From an uncultured Tateyamaria sp. (lineage in GTDB: Bacteria > Pseudomonadota > Alphaproteobacteria > Rhodobacterales > Rhodobacteraceae): a stretch of DNA of 64,000 bases. Position 1 is the stretch's first letter. Every line of letters begins with the position of its first letter. The position numbers and the translations under genes are program-made. Positions 26,965-34,675 of the stretch are shown here, piece by piece. The DNA is taken from the NCBI RefSeq assembly GCF_947503705.1, contig NZ_CANNES010000010.1, forward strand, positions 1 to 64,000. Direction: 5' to 3'. Below the pieces are notes generated by a model. That model was not told the origin of the DNA and made no database searches. It was given only the letters and a program-made list of their open reading frames with translations.

Positions 26965-28718
26965 TGTACTGCCACCAGTGTGTTGGGTGCGTCTGCGGGC
27001 AAGATGGATTCGCCCGGTTTGACAATAGTGAATTGAACGGGTTCTCGGGTGATGGTGACAGTTTCGCCATCTTGCGTCGCTACTGTAAAGTCACTGTCTT
27101 CCATCGCGCCCGGATCCGGGAAGTCCTCGCGGTAATGCGCCCCGCGCGAATTTTCGCGGGCGATCCCCGCTTTTGTGATGACTTCGGAGACATCACAAAG
27201 TGAACGCAGGTTCAGCCAGTCATGCCAGGTCAGGTTGAAAGCGAGGTTGCTGGCATTCACTCCCACATCCATCAGTGCGCCAGAGACCTGGGCGATCCCG
27301 CCCAACCCGCGTTTCATCCCCGCCTCGGTCCGCATCACGCCGACCTCGTCCCACATCACCTCCTGCAACTGCTTGCGCAGTGGTAGGATCAGGTCGGGTT
27401 TGCGGGTCAGGGGAAAGGTGGCGCGTTCGAACTCGGCCGCAAGTACGTTTTCATCCGGGTCGCGCAGGGTCATGTGCACCACGTCGCGGCCCATCGTATC
27501 GCCCGCGATACCGCCATAGACGGTCGAGTTCGCAACCCCGTTGCCGCCCAGCCGGTTCGACCCGTGCGCGCCGCCTGCGTCCTCGCCCGCCACATAGAGC
27601 CCTTCCATCGCCGTACGCGTGTCTACGTCCACAACAACACCGCCCATGAAGTAGTGCGCCGTTGGCACGACCTCGACAAGACCACCGGCCAGATCGAACC
27701 CGCTATCGGCGCAGCGTTTGACCATGCCCTTGAACTTTTGGCGTACATTTTCCGGACCCAAATGGGCCATGGAGATGAACACACCCTCTTGCGCTGGATC
27801 ATTGGTCTTGCGCATCTCGGCATAGATGCCGCGGCTGACGACGTCGCGTGTGGCACGCTCGCCCTTGGCGTCATAGTCGAACATGAATCGCTGACCTGCG
27901 TGGTTGATAAGCCGACCGCCCGCACCACGCAGCCCTTCTTCAAGCACGGTTCCAGTCATCCGCGTATGGTCGCCCGCAAGAAGGCCGGTGGGGTGGAACT
28001 GCACCATTTCCATATCCCGCAGTGGCAAGCCCGCCCGCAGTGCCATGGCAAGCCCGTCCATCGTCTTGTCGCCGCTTGGGGTGTGGTACTTATACATCGT
28101 GGGGCCGCCGCCCGTGGCCATCAACACAGTCTTGGCCCGCACCAAACGGAAGTGTCCGGTGCGCATGTCGATCATCAGGACCCCTGCCAGCGCACTGCGA
28201 TCCTTGGTCGGGATCAGGCCGACGGCGCGGTGCTCCTGCATCTTCTCGACACCGCTGGCGAGCACCTTTTCCATCAGCCGATTGATGATCTCGATCCCTG
28301 TCAGGTCGCCCTTGTGCACGGTGCGGTCCGCCGTTTGGCCTGCAAACGCTTTCTGGTGCAGCGAGCCATCGGGGTTGCGATCAAAGAAACAGCCGACCTC
28401 GTTCTCCAACTCGCGGATGCGCACGACCGCCTGCTCGCACAGTCGCCACGCCATGTCCTGATTGGGTAACCATTTGCCGCCTTGGATCGTGTCCATGAAA
28501 TGCCGCTCGACTGTGTCGCCCCCGCCCAAAGCCACGTTGTAGCCACCTTGTACCATTCGTGTGCAGCCGCATTTGCCGATCAGTCCTTTGACGGCGATGG
28601 TGATGCGCGTGCCTTCGGGCGCAGTTTGCTGGGCGTGAAGGGCGGCGAACAGCCCAGCGCCCCCCGTTCCGAGGATCAGGATATCGGTGTCATGCCGTTC
28701 GATGTCCGAGATGCGCAT
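26961..28718 (-). CDS. Succinate dehydrogenase/fumarate reductase-like flavoprotein subunit
   Basis: A 585-residue flavoprotein with the FAD dinucleotide site ILGTGGAGLFAALHAQ, the substrate-domain segments HPTGLLAGDHTRMTGTVLEEGLRGAGGRLIN and YFMGGVVVDVDTRTAMEGLYVAGED, and the SdhA-type C-terminus. Where SdhA and FrdA have the histidine that binds FAD covalently (SHT before the QGG motif) this protein reads GCT, so FAD is probably held non-covalently, as in L-aspartate oxidase. Encoded with two membrane anchors and an iron-sulfur subunit, it forms a full quinone-linked complex that is likely a paralogue of the housekeeping SDH. Confidence 0.88.
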   Translation of the reverse strand: MRISDIERHDTDILILGTGGAGLFAALHAQQTAPEGTRITIAVKGLIGKCGCTRMVQGGYNVALGGGDTVERHFMDTIQGGKWLPNQDMAWRLCEQAVVRIRELENEVGCFFDRNPDGSLHQKAFAGQTADRTVHKGDLTGIEIINRLMEKVLASGVEKMQEHRAVGLIPTKDRSALAGVLMIDMRTGHFRLVRAKTVLMATGGGPTMYKYHTPSGDKTMDGLAMALRAGLPLRDMEMVQFHPTGLLAGDHTRMTGTVLEEGLRGAGGRLINHAGQRFMFDYDAKGERATRDVVSRGIYAEMRKTNDPAQEGVFISMAHLGPENVRQKFKGMVKRCADSGFDLAGGLVEVVPTAHYFMGGVVVDVDTRTAMEGLYVAGEDAGGAHGSNRLGGNGVANSTVYGGIAGDTMGRDVVHMTLRDPDENVLAAEFERATFPLTRKPDLILPLRKQLQEVMWDEVGVMRTEAGMKRGLGGIAQVSGALMDVGVNASNLAFNLTWHDWLNLRSLCDVSEVITKAGIARENSRGAHYREDFPDPGAMEDSDFTVATQDGETVTITREPVQFTIVKPGESILPADAPNTLVAVQ

Positions 28719-28719
28719 A

Positions 28720-29070
28720 TCAGACTGCCTTGAGCAAAAAGAGGGTAGCGATCAGAAAAGACACGGCAGCCGCGCTCGCAGCTAGTGTCTTTTGTGAGGC
28801 TGTCCATGGCAGCCATTCCAGCGCCATCAGCCGCAGACCGCCGAACATGTGAACAGCAAGCAAAAAGACCAACCCGAACTCGGCCAGCTTGATCGCGCTC
28901 GCCTCGGTCAGGCGCAAGAACCCATCGAGCCGGGCAGGGTCAGTCATCGCCAGCGCAAGCACCCAAAAGTGCAGCGGTAGAAAAAGGGCCAGCCCAAGAC
29001 CTGACAGTCGGTGCAAGATGTAAGCCAGCCACAAGGGGTGCGCGCGTGCGGTAACGCCGGTCGCCCTCAT
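28720..29070 (-). CDS. SDH/FRD-type cytochrome b membrane anchor (SdhC-like)
   Basis: A 116-residue protein with three membrane helices. The N-terminal LAYILHRLSGLGLALFLPLH matches the H-R-x-S-G quinone-site motif of SdhC, and HMFGGLRLMALEW in the third helix region carries a candidate haem b histidine. The start at 29070 overlaps the stop of the other anchor as ATGA, and only one base separates its stop from the flavoprotein start. It anchors the complex and passes electrons to or from quinone. Confidence 0.82.
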   Translation of the reverse strand: MRATGVTARAHPLWLAYILHRLSGLGLALFLPLHFWVLALAMTDPARLDGFLRLTEASAIKLAEFGLVFLLAVHMFGGLRLMALEWLPWTASQKTLAASAAAVSFLIATLFLLKAV

Positions 29071-29399
29071 GCGAAGGTCACGGCCCAGACGGCCCGTGCT
29101 CCCATCGCGAAAAGGCTCAGACCGGTGAGCCACATGAAGGCGTCGAGCGCGCGCCCTCGCAATCCCACCCACTCACACGCGATGCTGCGCAGCCCAATCG
29201 CGCCGTGGACTGCGACGGCCGCGGCAAAGGTGCCGTAAAAGGCAAACCACAGGATCGAACCCTGCGTACGGCCTAGGATTTCACCGGCGCTGAGGCCCCC
29301 CTGCACCGCGTAGATCATCACGGCCAAGTGCCCCAGAACCAGCGGCGCCATCAGCAGTGCCGTGACCCGTTGCAGCATGTAAAGACGCAGGTTCAGCAT
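29067..29399 (-). CDS. SDH/FRD-type membrane anchor (SdhD-like)
   Basis: A 110-residue three-helix membrane protein with YMLQRVTALLMAPLVLGHLAVM (first helix with a possible haem histidine) and VAVHGAIGLRSIACEW, similar in plan to the preceding anchor. The start at 29399 shares one base with the iron-sulfur subunit stop (TGATG). The pairing of two three-helix anchors places the complex with succinate:quinone oxidoreductases having two hydrophobic subunits. Confidence 0.8.
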   Translation of the reverse strand: MLNLRLYMLQRVTALLMAPLVLGHLAVMIYAVQGGLSAGEILGRTQGSILWFAFYGTFAAAVAVHGAIGLRSIACEWVGLRGRALDAFMWLTGLSLFAMGARAVWAVTFA

Positions 29400-30121
29400 C
29401 AGCGCCACCTCTGAAATAATGACTTGGCCGTTTCGCGTTTCAGCCCGGCAATGGCAGACATCGGGTCTAGGTCATTCGGGCAATAGGTCGTGCACGAGCC
29501 GATGGAATGGCAGTTGTGGCAACCACCCTTGTCCGAAACAGCGTCCAGAATGGCCGCACGCCCATCGTCCTTGGCATCGTTGAGCAAGGTCCACGCACGC
29601 TGCAGTGCTGCGGGACCAAGGTAGTCATCATTTGCGGTTACTGTATCGCAGGCGGCATAGCAGACCGAACAGTTAATGCACTCGATCCCCGCATCGGCCA
29701 CCGCCCGGGCGGCGGTTGAGGTATCGACGGGGGCAATTGGGTCATCGCGGGTCAAGGCGCCGTGATGCACCCCTTCGGCGGCGACCCATTTGTCGAAAAA
29801 CGGGTCCATGTCAACCGCGAGGTCCTTGATGACCGGCAGATTGCGCAGAGGGGCGATGGTGACAGCGTTGCCCCGCAAGACCTTTGAGATATGCGTGCGG
29901 CAGGTCCAGCGCGGAACCCCGTTCACCATCATCGCACAGCTGCCGCACATGCCGACGCGACAGGCATATCGGTAGCTGAGAGTTGGATCGGCGTTTTGCT
30001 GGACCCAGGACACCACGTCGAGAACGGTTTGATTCGTGTAGGCGGGCACATCAAAAACGGTCTGCACATGCGCAGTATCTGGGCCACGATCAATCGTTAC
30101 TTTGAGGGTTTCTTGGGTCAT
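29399..30121 (-). CDS. SDH/FRD-type iron-sulfur subunit
   Basis: A 240-residue protein with the three cluster motifs of SdhB/FrdB: ACRVGMCGSCAMMVNG with a later C ([2Fe-2S]), CINCSVCYAACD ([4Fe-4S]) and CHNCHSIGSCTTYCPNDLDP (mixed third cluster). It transfers electrons between flavin and quinone. It is the first gene of the leftward operon iron-sulfur subunit, anchor, anchor, flavoprotein, cysteine hydrolase, fumarase alpha, fumarase beta. The gene order with the iron-sulfur subunit first differs from the usual sdhCDAB, which marks this as a specialised paralogue. Confidence 0.9.
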   Translation of the reverse strand: MTQETLKVTIDRGPDTAHVQTVFDVPAYTNQTVLDVVSWVQQNADPTLSYRYACRVGMCGSCAMMVNGVPRWTCRTHISKVLRGNAVTIAPLRNLPVIKDLAVDMDPFFDKWVAAEGVHHGALTRDDPIAPVDTSTAARAVADAGIECINCSVCYAACDTVTANDDYLGPAALQRAWTLLNDAKDDGRAAILDAVSDKGGCHNCHSIGSCTTYCPNDLDPMSAIAGLKRETAKSLFQRWR

Positions 30122-30252
30122 AAGAGGAGGTATCTTTGGATGGCTGTACGGTTGGGGTTCATCATAGCTGATAGCGCATCTTTATGAACGTGAATAAATC
30201 TTTCGGGTTTTGTTAGCTTTGCTTTCCAAGTGCCCAGATGAGAAAGGCAGAT

Positions 30253-31095
30253 ATGACAACCGATCCGCATGCCAGCCTGCAACCGATCTTTGCCGCCCGT
30301 TTTGCCGACCCGCCTACGACGCACGAGGACGCCGCTGACACCGACCTTATCCGGTCCATGGCGGGGCGCGGGTCATGCCGGGCTTTTCTGGACGACCCCG
30401 TGCCCGCACCCTTGATCGAGACGCTGTGTGCCACCGCGTTGGCTGCACCAACCAAAAGCGATCTGCAACAGCGTGACATCGTCCTGATCCAGTCCAGCGA
30501 CATACGCCAGCGTCTTGCTGAGCTGGTCGCTGGACAGGCCTGGGTTGCGGATGCCCCAATGATCGCCGTGTTTTGCGGGAACAACCGGCGGCAAAGACTT
30601 CTGCACGACTGGCACGGTGTGCCTTTTGCCAATGATCACCTGGACGCACTGTTTAACGCTGTCGGGGACGCGGCCATTGCTTTGGGGGCCTTTGTGACGG
30701 CCGCCGAGGCATTGGGCCTGGGCTGTTGTCCGATCAGCGCGGTGCGCAACGAGGCGGCGGCGGTGTCAGAGCTATTGCAGTTGCCGTCGCACGTCTTTCC
30801 GTTTGCGGGGCTTGCCTTTGGATATCCTGCGTCCGCGCCTTTGATATCGATGCGATTGCCTTTGTCCGTTACCTGCCATGTGGATCGATACCAAGAGGCC
30901 GGTTTGCGCGATGCCGTGCAGACCTACGACCGGGCACGGGCCGAAACGCAACCCTATGATAAACAGAGATTTCTGGCCACGTTCGGTGACGACCCCGACT
31001 ATGGTTGGAGCACAGACAAGGTTCGACAATACAATGCACCCGAGCGCGACGGCTTTGGCGACTATATTCGTGCGCAGGGGTTCAAGCTGGACTGA
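30253..31095 (+). CDS. Nitroreductase-family FMN oxidoreductase
   Basis: A 280-residue protein of the nitroreductase fold: RGSCRAFLDDPVPAPLIETL near the N-terminus (phosphate-binding R-S-R-type start), ALAAPTKSDLQQRDIVL, ALGLGCCPISAVRN and FPFAGLAFGYPASAP. These FMN enzymes reduce nitro compounds, quinones or enals with NAD(P)H. The start at 30253 is selected because AGAAAGG precedes it by five bases; ATG 30238 is in frame. It is transcribed away from the SDH-like operon and its stop abuts the leftward alcohol dehydrogenase stop. Confidence 0.83.
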   Translation: MTTDPHASLQPIFAARFADPPTTHEDAADTDLIRSMAGRGSCRAFLDDPVPAPLIETLCATALAAPTKSDLQQRDIVLIQSSDIRQRLAELVAGQAWVADAPMIAVFCGNNRRQRLLHDWHGVPFANDHLDALFNAVGDAAIALGAFVTAAEALGLGCCPISAVRNEAAAVSELLQLPSHVFPFAGLAFGYPASAPLISMRLPLSVTCHVDRYQEAGLRDAVQTYDRARAETQPYDKQRFLATFGDDPDYGWSTDKVRQYNAPERDGFGDYIRAQGFKLD

Positions 31096-32130
31096 TCAGG
31101 TGGCGAAATCCGTAATCACGGCAGTGCCGGGCGCCGTTGGGCCCTTCATGGCGCGCAGTTCGGCACTTGCGCCCGAAAGCGATACAGTCCGGTCGAGCAT
31201 CGGGCTCAGGTCGACATCACCGCGCTCGATCATTCCAAGAAGGGTGGGATATTTCCACGACGGCATGCCGCGCGTGCCGTAAAACGCCAGTTGTTTGGCA
31301 TAAATGGCGCGCATGTTGATATGCATCATCCCATCTCCCGCAGGCATGCCCACATGCACGTGACGGCCGAGCGTGGCCAGACACTCGACCGAGGCATTGG
31401 TTGTCGCCGCAATCCCCAGCGCCTCGATAGACACCTGAGCGCCGCCGCCGGTCAGATCGCGGATAGCGACTGGCACGTCCTGAGTTGATGCATTCACTGC
31501 TGCATCTGCGCCAAGTGCCAAGGCGTGGGTCAGCTTTTCCTCAACGATATCAACCACAACAACTCTTGCGCCGAGCATCTTGGCCAGCAACAGGGCAGAC
31601 AGCCCGATCCCGCCCGTGCCATGCACCGCAACCCATTCGCCGGCCCGCACACCTGCGCGATCCGTCAGGGCGTGCCACGCGGTTGTTACCCGACAGCCCA
31701 ATCCGGCTGCTAGCGCAGGCGACAATGTGTCGGGCAGATGGACAAGGTTGTGATCAAAGGGTACGGCCACGAACTCTGCATAAGCGCCGGGCGCGCCAAA
31801 GCCCGGCACGACCGAGTGTTCGCATGTATTTGAGGCGCCTGTCTGGCAGGCTGGACAATCTCCGCACCCCAGAATAAAGGGCGCAATCAACCGATCACCG
31901 ATCGTGTGTTTGGCCTGCGGACCTGCGGCAACAACCGTCCCGCAATATTCGTGGCCGAGGATTGACCCGTCGCTGACTTTGGGATGCTCGCCGACCCAAC
32001 CATGATAGTCGGACCGACACACGCCGCAGGCGGCCACCTCAAGCACCACACCATTGGCCGGGCAATCGGGGTCCGGCACGGTTTCGAGTGACAGGTCTTC
32101 GTTGAACGCTCTGACAACGGCTGCACGCAT
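31096..32130 (-). CDS. Zinc-dependent alcohol dehydrogenase
   Basis: A 344-residue medium-chain dehydrogenase: catalytic zinc ligands in ACGVCRSDYHGW and GHEYCGTV, structural zinc cysteines CGDCPACQTGASNTC, and the NAD(P)-binding GTGGIGLSALLLAKMLGA with the acidic VVDIVEEK. It oxidises an alcohol or reduces an aldehyde; the substrate is not evident. A 9-bp perfect hairpin lies between it and the oxygenase gene upstream, so the two may be separate transcripts. Confidence 0.9.
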   Translation of the reverse strand: MRAAVVRAFNEDLSLETVPDPDCPANGVVLEVAACGVCRSDYHGWVGEHPKVSDGSILGHEYCGTVVAAGPQAKHTIGDRLIAPFILGCGDCPACQTGASNTCEHSVVPGFGAPGAYAEFVAVPFDHNLVHLPDTLSPALAAGLGCRVTTAWHALTDRAGVRAGEWVAVHGTGGIGLSALLLAKMLGARVVVVDIVEEKLTHALALGADAAVNASTQDVPVAIRDLTGGGAQVSIEALGIAATTNASVECLATLGRHVHVGMPAGDGMMHINMRAIYAKQLAFYGTRGMPSWKYPTLLGMIERGDVDLSPMLDRTVSLSGASAELRAMKGPTAPGTAVITDFAT

Positions 32131-32152
32131 GGTCTTGTCCTTTTGAATCTTG

Positions 32153-32177
32153 ACGGGCCTGAGTTTTGCAGGCCCGT
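32153..32177 (-). terminator. Perfect 9-bp hairpin between oxygenase and alcohol dehydrogenase genes
   Basis: ACGGGCCTG and CAGGCCCGT enclose a 7-base loop, 61 bp after the oxygenase stop and 23 bp before the dehydrogenase start. No U-run follows on the minus strand, so it could be a weak terminator or a regulator-binding palindrome. Confidence 0.4.
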
Positions 32178-32237
32178 ATTGCCCCTGAGTTTGACGCCGA
32201 TCAGAGCGATTTCAAAGACCTGAATTTTCGGGGTATC

Positions 32238-33194
32238 TCAACCCGCCGCTGCACTGTTTTGGTGAGCGTCATAGCTTGCCTCCAACTCACCGCGCAGGAA
32301 CGCGCCAAAGTTCAAAGGCTCAAACCTGGCCTGGCCCGTACCGGGCAGGGGCGCAATGTCGGTTGAGACGTGAGGATCAAAGAAAAACGGCACAGAGTAG
32401 CGTTCCCGCCCGCTTTTGTTGATCACCCGGTGCGGTGTGGAGAGCAGAGTGCCGTTTGACATCCGATGCAGCATATCACCCACGTTGACGATGAACGCGT
32501 TTTTCATCGGGGGGGCGTCGACCCATTGCCCTGCGGGTGTCTGCACCTGCAAACCGCCCACGTCATCTTGGGCAAGCAGCGTCAAACAGCCAAAATCCTT
32601 ATGCGGAGCAGAGCCATAGAGGTCTCCTGGCGCCTGTGGGGGTTGCGGCGGATAGTGCAAAAGGCGCAGCCAGATCGTGGGCGTGTAAAAGGACGACAGC
32701 GCAGAGCGATCCGTGACGCCCATTGCGTCAAGGGCCAAGCCCATCAACTGTTGCCCCAGTCTCGTCATCGCTTGGGCATAAGCCTCACACGCCTCTCGAA
32801 ACCCTGCCAATGCTGGCCACTGGTTTGGCCCGGACAGATAGACATGCGGGTCCACCGCCACATCGTCGCGCATCATCATGAACGATGCAGATTGGTTGGG
32901 TTTGGTCACCTCAGCCAGATCTGAATTCACATCGGTAGATGTGTTGATCGCGATATACCCCCGGTGGTTTTTGTCTAACTGCACCGCTTGTTTTGCGACC
33001 TCGGGCAGGGCGTGAAATCGCCTTGAGGCATCAAAAACCGCCGCACGCAATGCCGGGTCGATCCCGTGGTTTGTGATATAGGCGAACCCGGTTTCACCGT
33101 AAGCCTTGGCAAAGTCCGCGGCCAACGCTTTGGTATCTTGCCCGTTGATCATTGGGCTTAGGTCCAGCACTGGAATGTCGGTAAACTCAGTCAT
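32238..33194 (-). CDS. 2-oxoglutarate/Fe(II)-dependent oxygenase, isopenicillin N synthase-like
   Basis: A 318-residue double-stranded beta-helix oxygenase. The iron ligands are visible as HKDFG (His-x-Asp) and STPHRVIN (distal His), and the 2OG-binding Arg-x-Ser as RERYSVPFFFDP. The N-terminal DIPVLDLSPM and GFAYITNHGID are the DIOX_N signature. The start at 33194 follows GGAGAAAAGAC. Family members hydroxylate or desaturate small molecules; substrate unknown. Confidence 0.88.
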   Translation of the reverse strand: MTEFTDIPVLDLSPMINGQDTKALAADFAKAYGETGFAYITNHGIDPALRAAVFDASRRFHALPEVAKQAVQLDKNHRGYIAINTSTDVNSDLAEVTKPNQSASFMMMRDDVAVDPHVYLSGPNQWPALAGFREACEAYAQAMTRLGQQLMGLALDAMGVTDRSALSSFYTPTIWLRLLHYPPQPPQAPGDLYGSAPHKDFGCLTLLAQDDVGGLQVQTPAGQWVDAPPMKNAFIVNVGDMLHRMSNGTLLSTPHRVINKSGRERYSVPFFFDPHVSTDIAPLPGTGQARFEPLNFGAFLRGELEASYDAHQNSAAAG

Positions 33195-33447
33195 GTCTTT
33201 TCTCCGAACAGGTTTCTTAGGATGGGCAAACGCGGGTTTGCTATCCGGCAAAACGCTTTCGGCGATATGCGCTGTGACGCTCCAGAACGACGAGGTGTGG
33301 AAAATCTGACATAATTATGAGGCTAGGGCGATCCGCGTTGCCTATCAACCATTTCATTCTCAAGGGGTGCCGGACGAATTGAACAGTCTGTTTTGCGCGG
33401 ATTGTATTTGCCTTGCTTTGCGGCGGGCGACGCTCCATTCCAACACC

Positions 33448-34653
33448 ATGCTCAAGAACCGCGCGACCACGTTTATTCTGATCACCCTGATGATTGATGC
33501 CATCGGGATCGGAATCGTGTTTCCGATCATGCCCGATCTGATGGACCGGGTTGGCGCGGGCGACACCGGGCAAGGTGCGTTTTGGGGCGGGGTTCTGATG
33601 GCGTCCTATGCGGGCGCTTTGTTCTTGTGCGGCCCGATTGTGGGCAGCATCTCGGACGCTATAGGGCGCAGGCCTATCCTGATCGCGGCGCTTGTCATGC
33701 TGGCTGTGGACTACGTGATCATGGCCTTGGCCGACAGCTTTTGGCTACTGCTCGTGGGGCGGACCCTCGCAGGTTTGGCGGGAGCGACTTACATCACCGC
33801 GACGGCCTATATGGCCGATATTTCGTCCCCGCAGGAAAAGGCTTCGAACTTCGGGTTGATTGGGGCCGCCTTTGGCATCGGATTTGTCCTTGGCCCTGCC
33901 GTTGGCGGGATCGCGGCCGAGATCAGCCTTTCAGCCCCGTTCTGGATTGCGGCGGCCCTGTCTGCGGCCAACGCGGTCTTTGGTTTCTTTGTCCTGCCCG
34001 AGAGCCTGAAACCGGAAAAGCGACGCCCCTTTGGCAAGCGGGACCTGAATCCGTTCAAATCCATCGTCGACGCGTTCCGTATTCCCGGACTGGCGGTGCC
34101 GCTCTTGTGCATTTTCATCTTTGAGTTTGCGAACCTTGTCTACCCTACTCTTTGGGCGTTCTGGACGCGCGAAGTCTTTGACTGGCCAACGCTCTATATC
34201 GGGTTGTCTCTGGCGGCCTACGGCGTCTTGTTGGCGCTAGTGCAGGGGGGCTTGATGCCGATCCTCATTCGGTGGATCGGTGATTTTCGGACCCTCATGT
34301 TGGGCATGGTCTCAGCGCTGGTCGCGATGATCGGGTTTGGCTTCACCGGCACGGTGGTGGTGCTGATCATCTTTCTGCTGCTGGCCGCATTGTCGGACCT
34401 GGTGCCCGCCCTCATGACGGCGATGGCTTCCAACCAGGTGGACGAGGACCGCCAAGGCGTCGTGCAGGGGGTCATCGCGTCGCTGTCATCGGTGGCTGCT
34501 GTTGCGTCACCACTGGTGATGACGGGAATTTTTCAGGGCGCTGTGGACGATGAGGGCGTCTATTTCCCCGGCGCGCCGTTCCTCTTTGCCGCCGTTTTGG
34601 TTCTGGCAATGATGCCCTTGGTTTTCCGGCTGCGCGGGCACGCGTCGATATAG
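33448..34653 (+). CDS. TetA-like MFS efflux transporter
   Basis: A 401-residue major facilitator protein with twelve helices, an N-terminal LITLMIDAIGIGIVFPIMPDLM and motif A-like GPIVGSISDAIGRRPILIAA, characteristic of the TCR/Tet proton-drug antiporter group. The start at 33448 gives the family's usual length; a GTG at 33367 would add 27 unconvincing residues. It may export tetracycline-like drugs or other metabolites; sequence similarity to TetA alone does not prove resistance. Its stop codon sits in the loop of a strong hairpin shared with gcvP. Confidence 0.87.
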   Translation: MLKNRATTFILITLMIDAIGIGIVFPIMPDLMDRVGAGDTGQGAFWGGVLMASYAGALFLCGPIVGSISDAIGRRPILIAALVMLAVDYVIMALADSFWLLLVGRTLAGLAGATYITATAYMADISSPQEKASNFGLIGAAFGIGFVLGPAVGGIAAEISLSAPFWIAAALSAANAVFGFFVLPESLKPEKRRPFGKRDLNPFKSIVDAFRIPGLAVPLLCIFIFEFANLVYPTLWAFWTREVFDWPTLYIGLSLAAYGVLLALVQGGLMPILIRWIGDFRTLMLGMVSALVAMIGFGFTGTVVVLIIFLLLAALSDLVPALMTAMASNQVDEDRQGVVQGVIASLSSVAAVASPLVMTGIFQGAVDDEGVYFPGAPFLFAAVLVLAMMPLVFRLRGHASI

Positions 34654-34667
34654 GCCACGCGTGCCCG
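34635..34667. terminator. Bidirectional terminator between the MFS gene and gcvP
   Basis: CGGGCACGCGT and ACGCGTGCCCG form a perfect 11-bp stem around an 11-base loop containing the MFS stop codon (34651-34653), nine bases from the gcvP stop. The symmetric stem can serve both converging transcripts; T-runs are absent. Confidence 0.6.
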
Positions 34668-34675
34668 AACGCGGC

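Noticed and set aside
32153-32177. A riboswitch or small RNA between the oxygenase and dehydrogenase genes
   Set aside because: Only one short perfect hairpin is present without conserved aptamer motifs or a promoter; recorded as a weak terminator/palindrome.
33448-34653. Annotating the MFS gene as a tetracycline-resistance determinant
   Set aside because: TetA-like chromosomal exporters are common and similarity alone does not show resistance; no tetR-type neighbour is present.
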